The notes beneath the pieces were generated by a model, which saw only the letters and a list, made by a program, of their open reading frames with translations, searched no databases and was not told the DNA's origin. This document shows positions 24,807 to 33,472 of a DNA stretch of 64,000 nt, in pieces. The position numbers were made by a program, and so were the translations under genes. The first letter of the stretch is position 1, and each line of letters opens with the position of its first letter. The stretch lies in assembly GCF_043555975.1 (NCBI RefSeq), contig NZ_JBIGIA010000014.1:62001-126000 (forward strand), written 5' to 3'. Source of the DNA: Pelomonas nitida (GTDB taxonomy: Bacteria; Pseudomonadota; Gammaproteobacteria; Burkholderiales; Burkholderiaceae_C).

Positions 24807-25595
24807 CTAGATGGTCACGCCGCCGTCGACCGACACCGCCTGGCCCGTGATGAACCGGGAGGCGTCGCTGAGCAGGAACACCACCAGCGGCGCGATGTCG
24901 GCCACCGTGGCCAGGCGGCCCATGGGCTGGCGGGCGATGAAGTCTTTCTCGGCCTGCGCGGGGTCGGGGGCCGCGGCGATGCGGCCCCGCAGCGACGGCG
25001 TGTCCACCGTGCCCGGGCACAGCGCATTGCAGCGCAGGCCTTGTCGCACGTAATCGGCCGCGATCGATTTGGTCAGGCCGATGACGGCCGCCTTCGTCGC
25101 GCCGTAGGCAAAACGCAGCGGAAACCCCTTCACCGACGACGCCATGGAGGCCATGTTCAGCACCGAGGCGCCGGCGCCGGTGCGCTGGCTTTCGGCCAGC
25201 ATGCCCGGCAGGAAGGCGCGCAGCGTGCGCAGCATGCTCTTCACGTTGAGGTCCATGCTGAAGTCCCACGCGGCCTCGTCGCAGTCCAGCACGCTGCCGT
25301 GGTGTACGAAGCCGGCGCAGTTGAACAGCCCGTGCAGCGGCGGCAGGGCGGCGGCGAGGGCGTTGATAGCGTCGGTGTCGCGCACGTCCAGCCGCGCCGT
25401 GCGCAGGCGGGTGGAGGGGGGCGCTTCGTCCATCAGCGACTCCAGGCCCGAGGTCTGGATGTCGGTGGCGACGACGTCGGCGCCGGCGGCCAGGCAGGCC
25501 AGCGCGCTCGCGCGGCCGATGCCCTGCGCCGCTGCCGTGATGAGGACGGTTTTGCCGGCAAGCGATGCCGGTGCAACGGATGTCAGCGTTGTCAT
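24807..25595 (-). CDS. SDR dehydrogenase, probable 2-keto-3-deoxy-L-fuconate dehydrogenase
   Basis: Short-chain dehydrogenase of 262 residues and first gene of the fucose operon. The nucleotide-binding motif is TAAAQGIGRA, a form typical of the DHRS6/2-keto-3-deoxy-L-fuconate dehydrogenase group; FNCAGFVHHG replaces the common NNAG; the active site is Ser in LNMASMASS and YGATK. It would oxidise 2-keto-3-deoxy-L-fuconate at C4 to the diketo acid taken by the FAH-family hydrolase. It is divergent from the FadR-type regulator, sharing a 101-base promoter region. Confidence 0.8.
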   Translation of the reverse strand: MTTLTSVAPASLAGKTVLITAAAQGIGRASALACLAAGADVVATDIQTSGLESLMDEAPPSTRLRTARLDVRDTDAINALAAALPPLHGLFNCAGFVHHGSVLDCDEAAWDFSMDLNVKSMLRTLRAFLPGMLAESQRTGAGASVLNMASMASSVKGFPLRFAYGATKAAVIGLTKSIAADYVRQGLRCNALCPGTVDTPSLRGRIAAAPDPAQAEKDFIARQPMGRLATVADIAPLVVFLLSDASRFITGQAVSVDGGVTI

Positions 25596-25624
25596 TACGG
25601 CGAGTCTAGGCAGACCCTGCTAAT

Positions 25625-25635
25625 TGGCCTTACCG
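25625..25635. promoter_or_regulatory. Candidate FadR-type operator, site 1
   Basis: TGGCCTTACCG agrees at 9 of 11 bases with the reverse complement of site 2 at 25667-25677. It lies between the operon start and the regulator gene and resembles the TGGT-N3-ACCA type half-site pattern bound by FadR-subfamily GntR proteins. Binding by the adjacent regulator is inferred. Confidence 0.45.
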
Positions 25636-25664
25636 TGGAAACCCCATCGGCCATTGTGGGGAGG

Positions 25665-25679
25665 ATTGGTCAGGCCAAT
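25665..25679. promoter_or_regulatory. Candidate FadR-type operator, site 2
   Basis: ATTGGTCAGGCCAAT has perfect ATTGG/CCAAT arms around five bases. It ends 17 bases before the regulator ATG, so binding should also block the regulator's own transcription. Its centre is 42 bases from site 1, four helical turns, which would place both dimers on the same DNA face. Confidence 0.5.
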
Positions 25680-25696
25680 GCTGGCAAAATGCCGGG

Positions 25697-26395
25697 ATGA
25701 TCGAACAGCTCAAGGGCACTGACAGCCGGCGCCTGTATCACCAGATTGCCGACCGGCTGCGCGAGCTGATCCGTCAGGGGCGGTTCGACGTGGGCAGCCG
25801 CCTGCCTCCCGAGCGTGAGCTGGCGCAGCAGTTGGGCGTGTCGCGCCCGTCGGTGCGGGAGGCCTTGATCGCGCTGGAGATCGCCGGCTGCGTGGAGGTG
25901 CGCATGGGCGCCGGCATCTACGTGCGCGGCAGCGGCGAAGCGCCGGTGACGGCGGGGTTCGGCGAGAGCCCGCTGGAGATGATGCAGGCCCGCGTGGTGC
26001 TGGAGGGCGGGCTGATGCCGCAAGGCAGCGCCCGCGCGACCGTCGAAGGCCTTGCCGCGGTGCGCGCGACGGTGGACGAGATGCGCCGCGCCATTGCTGC
26101 CGGCAAGTCGGCGCTGGACGCCGACCGCCGCTTTCACCTGGCCGTGGCCGCGCTGACCGGCAACTCGGTGCTGGAGCGCCTCGTCGGGGAGCTCTTCAAC
26201 GGCCGCTACAGCCCCATGTCACTGCAGCTCAGCGCGCTGGCCGACACGCCGCAGAACTGGGAAGACGCGCTGTGCGAGCACGAGCGCATCCTGGACGCCC
26301 TCGAAGCCCACGACCCACTCGCCGCGCAGGCCGCGATGCGGGTGCATCTCTTCAATGCGCAGGAGCGCTGGGCGCGGAATCGGTTGAAGGGGTAG
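25697..26395 (+). CDS. FadR-subfamily GntR regulator of the fucose operon
   Basis: Transcription factor of 232 residues. The N-terminal winged helix-turn-helix (about 10-75) reads LYHQIADRLRELIRQG and LPPERELAQQLGVSRPSVREALIALE, a textbook GntR motif. The C-terminal all-helical FCD effector domain has the metal-ligand region Asp and His in DADRRFHLAVAALTGN and later His in CEHERILDALEAHD. It is divergent from the fucose operon and likely a repressor relieved by a pathway intermediate. The stop codon TAG at 26393-26395 is formed by the inverted end of the repeat element that follows, so the original C-terminus may have been changed. Confidence 0.88.
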   Translation: MIEQLKGTDSRRLYHQIADRLRELIRQGRFDVGSRLPPERELAQQLGVSRPSVREALIALEIAGCVEVRMGAGIYVRGSGEAPVTAGFGESPLEMMQARVVLEGGLMPQGSARATVEGLAAVRATVDEMRRAIAAGKSALDADRRFHLAVAALTGNSVLERLVGELFNGRYSPMSLQLSALADTPQNWEDALCEHERILDALEAHDPLAAQAAMRVHLFNAQERWARNRLKG

Positions 26396-26640
26396 CCCGG
26401 ATATTTCGCGAGGCCGGCCCTCTCCGACCTGCAACACCGATGATCACGGCGATCTCGCCGTTCAAGGTGATATCCACTTTGGCTTCACGGGCCTACGCGG
26501 GCTTGCGCGGCGCCAGGCTTGTGGCCTGCACCTCAAGGCCTCGCCAATGCCTACGGGCATTGGCTGCGGCCGTCTCGGCGCATCCCCCGGCGCCTGGCAG
26601 CCACGCAATTCCCGCGTACCTCGCGAAATATCCGGGCTAC
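26392..26640. repeat. 249-bp element with perfect 22-bp terminal inverted repeats
   Basis: The ends at 26392-26413 and 26619-26640 are exact reverse complements (outer bases GTAGCCCGGATATTTCGC). The interior has further dyads, for example CCAATGCC/GGCATTGG, and no coding frame I can support. It fills the gap between two convergent genes. This looks like a MITE-like non-autonomous element or a large intergenic hairpin repeat. No clear target duplication flanks it. Confidence 0.7.
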
Positions 26641-26655
26641 GAGCCGGCACTGCGG

Positions 26656-27786
26656 CTACAAGGTGTTCAGGAACGCCTCCAGGTCCTGCATGTCCTGCAG
26701 CGTCAGCTTGAGTGGCCGGATCAACGGTGACGGCGGCGGGATCTCGGCCGCCTTCGCATGGCCCTTGGGCGGCTGTGGCATGCCGGTGTTGTAGAGCTCC
26801 AGCACCCCGTGCAGGTTGGGCGTGATGCCCTGGTGGAAGTAGGGCGCCGTTCGGCGCACGCCGCGCAGTGACGGCGTGCGCATGGCGCCGAGGTCTTGGG
26901 GACGCGTCGTCACGGCCTGGCGGCCGCGGTCCTCCTGGCGGCGGCCGATGAAGCTCATGCCGATCTGGTGGAACTCGTGCTGCGTGAGCTGCGGGCCGCT
27001 GTGGCAGTTCATGCAGCGGGCCTGCGTACGGAACAGATGCAGGCCGTGCAGTTCCTGCGGCGTCAGCGCGTCGCGGCGGCCTTCGATGAACTCGTCGAAA
27101 CGCGTGCGCGGCGCCTCGATGCGGCGCTCGAACGCGGCCAGCGCCTCGCCCAGCCGCCGCAGCGTCACGCCGCCGGGGCCGAAGGCGGCGTCGAAGCGCG
27201 CGGGGTAGTCGGTTTCGGTGCTGAGGCGCTGTTGCAACGCGGGCAGGTCCATCGCCATCTCGATCGGGTTCGCGATGGGCATCAGCGCCTGCGTTTCCAG
27301 GTCGGCGGCCCGGCCGTCCCACATCAGTTGCGGCACGAAGGCCACGCCGTACAGGTGCGGCGTTTGCCGCGTGCCGGCCGCGCCGCCGTGGCCCAGGGCG
27401 ACCTTGCGTGCGTCGGCGAAGCCCAGGTGCGGCTGGTGGCAACTGGCGCAGCTGATGTCGCGGTCACGGGACAGGCGGCGGTCGAAGAACAGCTGTTCGC
27501 CCAGCGCGACCCAGGTCGGTGGCTGGGCCGGCAGTGGCGTGCGCGGAGCCAGTTCCTGCCAGGTCACGCCTGCGTCCACATGCGGGCTGGGCCAGCCCGC
27601 GGTCGGGCCGCGGTAGACGGCCACCGCACAGCGGCGTTGCGCGTCGGCGTCGCTGCCCGCGCTGCCCGTGCTACCCGCACTGGCCAGCAGACGGCGGCAG
27701 TCGTCGGTCGTGTCAGCACCGACGGTGCCGGTCATCGCGGCGGCGCACAGGGCCGCCGCCATCCATCGAAGCAGCTGCATAGTCAT
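26656..27786 (-). CDS. MauG/CcpA-like di-haem cytochrome c peroxidase
   Basis: Exported di-haem c-type protein of 376 residues with signal peptide (MAAALCAAAMTGTVGA). Two haem-binding sites are present, CASCH near residue 115 and CMNCH near residue 260, in the order of bacterial cytochrome c peroxidase/MauG proteins; LGEQLFFDRRLSRDRDISC and GAMRTPSLRGVRRTAPYFHQG are family landmarks. Such enzymes reduce peroxide or carry out protein or substrate oxidations in the periplasm. The ATG at 27786 shares one base with the stop of the TonB receptor gene (TGATG), so it is translationally coupled to that receptor. An ATG two codons later is an alternative start. Confidence 0.88.
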   Translation of the reverse strand: MTMQLLRWMAAALCAAAMTGTVGADTTDDCRRLLASAGSTGSAGSDADAQRRCAVAVYRGPTAGWPSPHVDAGVTWQELAPRTPLPAQPPTWVALGEQLFFDRRLSRDRDISCASCHQPHLGFADARKVALGHGGAAGTRQTPHLYGVAFVPQLMWDGRAADLETQALMPIANPIEMAMDLPALQQRLSTETDYPARFDAAFGPGGVTLRRLGEALAAFERRIEAPRTRFDEFIEGRRDALTPQELHGLHLFRTQARCMNCHSGPQLTQHEFHQIGMSFIGRRQEDRGRQAVTTRPQDLGAMRTPSLRGVRRTAPYFHQGITPNLHGVLELYNTGMPQPPKGHAKAAEIPPPSPLIRPLKLTLQDMQDLEAFLNTL

Positions 27787-30647
27787 CAGAAGTCGACGCC
27801 GGCTTCCACCGCCACCGAGCGGCCGCGCTCATAGGACGCGAAGGTATTGCTGACCGTCATCGTGTTGCGGTGGTTGGTCAGGTTCTCGATGGTCAGTTTC
27901 AGGCTCAGGCGCTGGTCGGCGCGGATGCGCGGCTCCCACAGGATGACGGTGTCGATGCCGAACGCGCGAGGCAGCGGCGTGCGCGCATAGACATCCACGG
28001 TGGCGCCTTCGTAGGTGGTGGTGCCGCTGCGCAGCACCTGCTGATAGGCGCCGCGCAGGCGCAGCAGGTTGGTGACGGTGAGCTGGCGCGACGGCACGGT
28101 GCTGACGGCGCCGATGCGCAGCGTCCAGGGCCGGTTGTAGTTGTCGGCCGGCCGCTCGGAGTAGCGCATGAACCTGCCGTCGTACTGGATGATGGCGTCT
28201 TCCAGCTGCGTGCTGCCAAAGGGGTCTTCGTAGCCGGCAGCGTTGGCGCGCACGTCGCTCTTGCTGATCGCCACCCAGGTGCGCGTGACGACCGGGCCGG
28301 TCTTGGCGGCTGCGGCGCTGGCCCAGCTCAGGGCCCAGTCCTTCGTCGTGCTGCGGCCATCGTTGGTGTAGATGTAGCACTGGTTGCCGTTGCAGTCGGT
28401 CTGCTTCGTGACGAGGCGCTTGACGACCTGGTCCTTGCCCTCGCGGTGCGTGAAGCGCAGGCTCAGCGCGCCGCCCAGCCAGGCCGGCTCCAGCGTGAGG
28501 CCGGTGCTGACCTCGTCGTCGTGCGGCGTCTTCAGGCTCTCCAGCCGGTTCAGCGGCTTGGCCTGTGTCGCGGTGCCCCAGGTCAAGGTGCCGGTGCGGG
28601 TCTGCGTGGTCTGCAAGGTGTTGATCTTCTCCTGCAGCACATAGGCGAACAGGTTGCGGCCGTAGTAGCGGCTCAACCCCACGTCCAGCGCCACGGCTTC
28701 GGTGGGCAGCCAGTTGAGCTGGGTGCGTGGCGCCAGGTTGGTCTTCTTCGTCAGCGTGTCGCTGTCGGCGCGCAGGCCCACGCGCAGCGAGAACGGTTGC
28801 CAGCCGATGTTGTCTTCGACGAACAGCGCGCCGCTCTCGGCCTGCGCCTCGAAGCGGCCGGTGGTGTAGGTCTGCAGCCGGCCGAAGTACTGGCCCACGG
28901 TCTTGTTGATCGTCGGGGTGGCGGAGCAGGCCTCGCTGTCCAGGCTGCCATCAGCGAACTGGCAGCGCGACATGGCGCCGGTGGTGGGCAGGTCGCGCAC
29001 CGTGGAGTAGTAGCGGTTGACGCTGAGACGCTCGTAGTCGGCGTTCTGGCGGCGCAGCTCGAAGCCGGTCGTCACGCGATTCGTGGCGGCGGCCAGCTGC
29101 AGCGGGCGCAGGGTGGCCTTGAGCGAGTAGCCCGTGGTGGCCAGGAACTGATCGACGTCGCCCCAGGAGCCTTCGCCGCTGGCGGCGTTACTGACGCTGG
29201 GGTCGCCCCAGTTCTTGTCCGTGGACCAGCGCCAGCTGCGGTAGTAGTCGGTATCGCTGCGGCGCGACTGCTCGTTGCGGCTGTGCGTGAGCTGCTGCGT
29301 GAGGCGCAGGTTGTCGTAGGCCGACTCCCAGCGCCCCGACAGGCTCAGCCCGCCGGTGCGGATGGTGTATTCGCTGTCGCGGTAGTCCTCCTTGAAGTAG
29401 GTGTTGTTGGACGGCGCGTACACCAGCGTCAGGTCGCCTTTGTGCGTGCCGCCCGCGGGGGTGTAGTCGGCCTTGGCCATCAGCATGTCCTGCGTGCGCG
29501 TCTGCGTGATTTCACGGGGCGCGCTGGTGCCGTCGTTGGCGGTGGTGAAGGCACGCAGCGGGATGTCGGACGTGCGACGCGCCGCGCTGACCAGCAACCC
29601 CCAGTCCGCTGTGGGCCGCGCCTCGACGGTGGCGCGGTAGTTGCGCTTGCGGTAGTTGGGCTGCAGGTCGGCGGTGGAGGAGTCCTCGAACGCTTCCCGG
29701 CGCGCCGGGTCGATGAACACATGCGTCCAGGCCGATGACGTGTAGCCCATGGCCACGCTGCCGCCCAGGCGCTTGCGAGCCGAGCACAGCTTGGCGTCCA
29801 CGACGCCGCCGGTGAAGCGGCCGAATTCTGCGGAGACGTTGGAGTCACGCACCGTCACTTCGCACAGCAGGCTGCTGTCGATGGCCTGGGCCTGTGAAGC
29901 CCCCGGCACCATGTCCACCCTGGTCGGCGTGATCTTGTTGCCCGGGTCCAGGTCGTTCATGAGCGACATGCCGTCCAGCAGGATCTCGTTCTGGTAGGGC
30001 TTGGCCCCATGGATGGAGATCTCGGCCGGTGCGATCTCGCCGCCCGTGGCCGACGACAGCTGCGACTCGTCGAACTGCACATGCGGGTTGAGCTTGAGCT
30101 GGCTCGTGAAGTCGCCGTTCAGCGTGGCCAGGCCGCGCAGCAGCGTGCGGTCCAGCGTGTTGACGTTGGCCGGTTGGGTGCCCACGATCGACACCAAGGG
30201 CAGCACGCCCGCTGGCGATGGGGAGAGGGCCTTGTCGACCGCCAGATCGGGGGCGGGAGCCGGCGCGGCAGGCTGCACGCGGCTGCGCACCAGATAGCCG
30301 CCGGACGACGACGGCACGGCTTCCAGCGGGGTGCCGGCCAGCAGCGCCGCGAAGCCGCCTGGCACGTCGAAGCGCCCGGTCAGGCGGCGTGAGGTCAGCC
30401 CGGCAAGCTGCGCGGCATCGAACGCCAGCACGACGCCGGCCTCGGCTGCATAGCGGTTCAGCGCCTGGGCCAGCGGCGCGGGCGCGATGTCATACGTACG
30501 GATGTCGGTGGCGGCCGTCGGTGCGCGCTGGGGCGTCTCGGCGGCGTGTGCGGACACCAGCAAGCCCGCAGCCATCAGGGCGGCGGCAAGCGGGTGGTTG
30601 CACAGGCGGGAAGAGCGGAGCGGCAGGGCGCGCGGGCTGGAATGCAT
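27786..30647 (-). CDS. TonB-dependent receptor with STN signalling domain
   Basis: Outer-membrane receptor of 953 residues. After a signal peptide ending SAHA comes an STN domain (about 50-120, YDIAPAPLAQALNRYAAEAGV), the periplasmic part that contacts a FecR anti-sigma factor. The plug starts near residue 185 with HGAKPYQNEILLDGMSLM and the beta-barrel runs to a C-terminal aromatic residue (VEAGVDF), as required for outer-membrane insertion. FecI and FecR genes lie directly upstream, which marks it as a FecA-like transducer that reports its ligand. The ligand is unknown; iron chelate or haem is likely given the Fur box ahead of fecI. Confidence 0.9.
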   Translation of the reverse strand: MHSSPRALPLRSSRLCNHPLAAALMAAGLLVSAHAAETPQRAPTAATDIRTYDIAPAPLAQALNRYAAEAGVVLAFDAAQLAGLTSRRLTGRFDVPGGFAALLAGTPLEAVPSSSGGYLVRSRVQPAAPAPAPDLAVDKALSPSPAGVLPLVSIVGTQPANVNTLDRTLLRGLATLNGDFTSQLKLNPHVQFDESQLSSATGGEIAPAEISIHGAKPYQNEILLDGMSLMNDLDPGNKITPTRVDMVPGASQAQAIDSSLLCEVTVRDSNVSAEFGRFTGGVVDAKLCSARKRLGGSVAMGYTSSAWTHVFIDPARREAFEDSSTADLQPNYRKRNYRATVEARPTADWGLLVSAARRTSDIPLRAFTTANDGTSAPREITQTRTQDMLMAKADYTPAGGTHKGDLTLVYAPSNNTYFKEDYRDSEYTIRTGGLSLSGRWESAYDNLRLTQQLTHSRNEQSRRSDTDYYRSWRWSTDKNWGDPSVSNAASGEGSWGDVDQFLATTGYSLKATLRPLQLAAATNRVTTGFELRRQNADYERLSVNRYYSTVRDLPTTGAMSRCQFADGSLDSEACSATPTINKTVGQYFGRLQTYTTGRFEAQAESGALFVEDNIGWQPFSLRVGLRADSDTLTKKTNLAPRTQLNWLPTEAVALDVGLSRYYGRNLFAYVLQEKINTLQTTQTRTGTLTWGTATQAKPLNRLESLKTPHDDEVSTGLTLEPAWLGGALSLRFTHREGKDQVVKRLVTKQTDCNGNQCYIYTNDGRSTTKDWALSWASAAAAKTGPVVTRTWVAISKSDVRANAAGYEDPFGSTQLEDAIIQYDGRFMRYSERPADNYNRPWTLRIGAVSTVPSRQLTVTNLLRLRGAYQQVLRSGTTTYEGATVDVYARTPLPRAFGIDTVILWEPRIRADQRLSLKLTIENLTNHRNTMTVSNTFASYERGRSVAVEAGVDF

Positions 30648-30734
30648 GGTGGGTTGCGATGCGTTGACCTCCGTGGGCCGAACGAGCAGCGCAAAAGGAC
30701 AACGGCACCTGAACTTTTTTTGCGGCTGCGCCGC

Positions 30735-31661
30735 TCAGCGCGCGGCCAGGTGCCAGCCCGCGCCGCGCTGCACCAGCTTCAGCCCGTGCTGCGCCGCCAG
30801 CGTGGCCAAGGAGCGCTGCGGGTCGCGCGCAAGAAAGCTGCCCGACACGCGCAGCCCCGTCACGGCCGGATCGCAGCTCAACGTGACGCCCGACTGCTGC
30901 TGCAGCGCCTGCAGGAAGCCCGCCAGCGGCTGGTCCAGCGCCAGCAGCATGCCGCGGGCCCAGGCGTCTTCGCTGCCGTCGATCGCGGTGGGCGGCTCGA
31001 CGCCCGCGGCCGTGAACAGCGCCCGTTGCCCGGCCGACACGCGCACGGGGAGGGCGGCGCCGTTCGGCAGCACCTCCACGGCATGCTCGCGCACGGCCAC
31101 CAGCGTGTGCTGCGCGGCCAGCGTGACGGTGAAGCGGGTGCCCAGCGGCCGCACGCTGCCGTCCCGCGTCTGCACGGACAGCGGCTTGTCGTGACCACCT
31201 GGCGCGGTTTGCACCTGCAGCGAACCTTGCGTGAGCTGCAGCGTGCGCGCACGCCGGCCGTCCTGGATACCGACGCGGCTCAACGCTGCCAGCAGCACCT
31301 GGGTGCCGTCGGGCAGCGCCAGTTCGCGCTGCTCGCCCGCGCCGGTCGCCACCCAGTCCACCGGCGCCGCGCCAAGCCAGGGCAGCCATGGATACGAGAC
31401 CGCGGCCAGCGCCAGCGCGCCGAGCCCGCCGATCAATGCGCGCCGGGCGGGGCGGCCATGGCGACCGGTTCGTTGCAGCACCTGCGTGCAGCCCGTCGGT
31501 GCCTGCGCGAGCAAGTCCTTGAGCCGTTCGACGCGCTGCCAGGCCGCCCGGTGCTCGGGCGCCTCGTCGTGCCAGGCCTGCCAGGCTTCACGGTCGGCCG
31601 GGCTGTCGCCGGCACTGAGGCGCACATGCCACGCGGCTGCGGCCTGCAGCGGGTCATGCAT
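30735..31661 (-). CDS. FecR-family anti-sigma regulator
   Basis: Inner-membrane regulator of 308 residues that holds the FecI-type sigma factor and relays the receptor signal. Domains: N-terminal DUF4880 cytoplasmic part (WHVRLSAGDSPADREAWQAWHDEAPEHRAAW), one membrane helix near residues 88-105 (ALIGGLGALALAAVSYPWL), the FecR periplasmic domain (LPDGTQVLLAALSRVGI, LGTRFTVTL) and a C-terminal STN-like part. Its ATG at 31661 shares a base with the sigma gene stop (TGATG), so both are made together. The gene is 87 bases upstream of the receptor it should contact. Confidence 0.88.
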   Translation of the reverse strand: MHDPLQAAAAWHVRLSAGDSPADREAWQAWHDEAPEHRAAWQRVERLKDLLAQAPTGCTQVLQRTGRHGRPARRALIGGLGALALAAVSYPWLPWLGAAPVDWVATGAGEQRELALPDGTQVLLAALSRVGIQDGRRARTLQLTQGSLQVQTAPGGHDKPLSVQTRDGSVRPLGTRFTVTLAAQHTLVAVREHAVEVLPNGAALPVRVSAGQRALFTAAGVEPPTAIDGSEDAWARGMLLALDQPLAGFLQALQQQSGVTLSCDPAVTGLRVSGSFLARDPQRSLATLAAQHGLKLVQRGAGWHLAAR

Positions 31662-32149
31662 CACAGCATTTGCAGGCATTGCAGCACGGCCTTGTGCAGA
31701 TACTTCTTCACGCTGCTGACGCTGACGCCCAGATGCTCGGCGATGCGCGCGTGCTCCCAGCCCTCCAGCTGCGCCAGCAGGAAGGCCTCGCGCGGCTTCG
31801 GCCCGAGGCCGTCAAGCAGACGGTCCAGCGCCAGCAGCGACTGGACGACGGCAACCTGCTCCTCGGGCGACGGATGCAGCGCTGGCGGCAGCGCGGCCAG
31901 GGCGTCCAGATATGCGCGCTCGAGGTCTTGGCGGCGGAAGTGGTCGACCAGCAGCCCGCGTGCGACGGTGGCCAGGTAGGCGCGCGGCTGCGCCAGCGCC
32001 GGCGGGCATTCACCCGCCTGCAGCAGCCGCAGGAAGGTGTCGTGCGTGAAGTCGGCCGCCCGATCGGCGCCCGAGCCGAGCCGGCGACGCAGCCAGTCGG
32101 TCAGCCAGGAGCGGTGCTCCCGGTAAAGACCCTCGTGCGTGAACTCCAC
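31661..32149 (-). CDS. FecI-type ECF sigma factor
   Basis: Sigma factor of 162 residues with region 2 (FTHDTFLRLLQAGE, RAYLATVARGLLVDHFRRQDLE) and region 4 (GPKPREAFLLAQLEGW, IAEHLGVSVSSVKKYL) of the iron-starvation group. It should direct transcription of the downstream receptor once FecR is signalled. I place the start at the GTG at 32149 with GGAGGG just upstream; an in-frame ATG at 32164 lies ahead of that ribosome site. A Fur-box-like sequence at 32265-32283 lies in the upstream region, so expression should rise under iron limitation. Confidence 0.87.
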   Translation of the reverse strand: MEFTHEGLYREHRSWLTDWLRRRLGSGADRAADFTHDTFLRLLQAGECPPALAQPRAYLATVARGLLVDHFRRQDLERAYLDALAALPPALHPSPEEQVAVVQSLLALDRLLDGLGPKPREAFLLAQLEGWEHARIAEHLGVSVSSVKKYLHKAVLQCLQML

Positions 32150-32264
32150 TTTCCCTCCGCGCATCGGGCTTGGACAGGCCCGCATTGATTTCGTCGACCA
32201 CAAGGGCGCTGGCTGCTGCCATCACGGCACTGGCTGGCCCCAAGGTCGGGCGGATTCTATGGGA

Positions 32265-32283
32265 GTTATTGAGAATCATTCGC
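32265..32283. promoter_or_regulatory. Fur box upstream of fecI-type gene
   Basis: GTTATTGAGAATCATTCGC agrees with the 19-base Fur consensus at about 14 positions. It lies 116 bases upstream of the sigma factor start, in a 206-base gap whose only other neighbour is the stop end of moxR, so the target is clearly the fec-type operon. Confidence 0.7.
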
Positions 32284-32355
32284 AACTTCTGGTGGCTGGG
32301 CCGGCTGATGGCGACCCGTCCAGGGGCGGCTGCCAGCCACGGGGCCGGGTCCGCC

Positions 32356-33288
<933 letters not shown>

Positions 33289-33338
33289 GGGCCTGCACCA
33301 TAGCAAGAGTTGGCGCCGGTTCGCCCGTGAGCGGACTT

Positions 33339-33403
33339 GTTGCCACCCAAAAGCCCACGCCGGCGGCCGCAGCTGCGCGCCGCGTGGGCTTTTGAGTGAC
33401 AAC
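33339..33403. repeat. 22-bp imperfect inverted repeat in divergent promoter region
   Basis: Arms at 33339-33360 and 33382-33403 match at 20 of 22 positions; the inner 12 bases AAAAGCCCACGC/GCGTGGGCTTTT are exact. The loop is 21 bases. It lies between the divergent moxR and deacetylase genes, so it is more likely a regulatory dyad, a repeat element or a bidirectional terminator-like structure than an end-of-gene signal. Confidence 0.6.
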
Positions 33404-33472
33404 CCCTGGCGAGAGCGGCGGGCGTGCGCGCGAGCCGCGCTCGTGACCATCGCCGCTCCGCGGACTGGCGCC

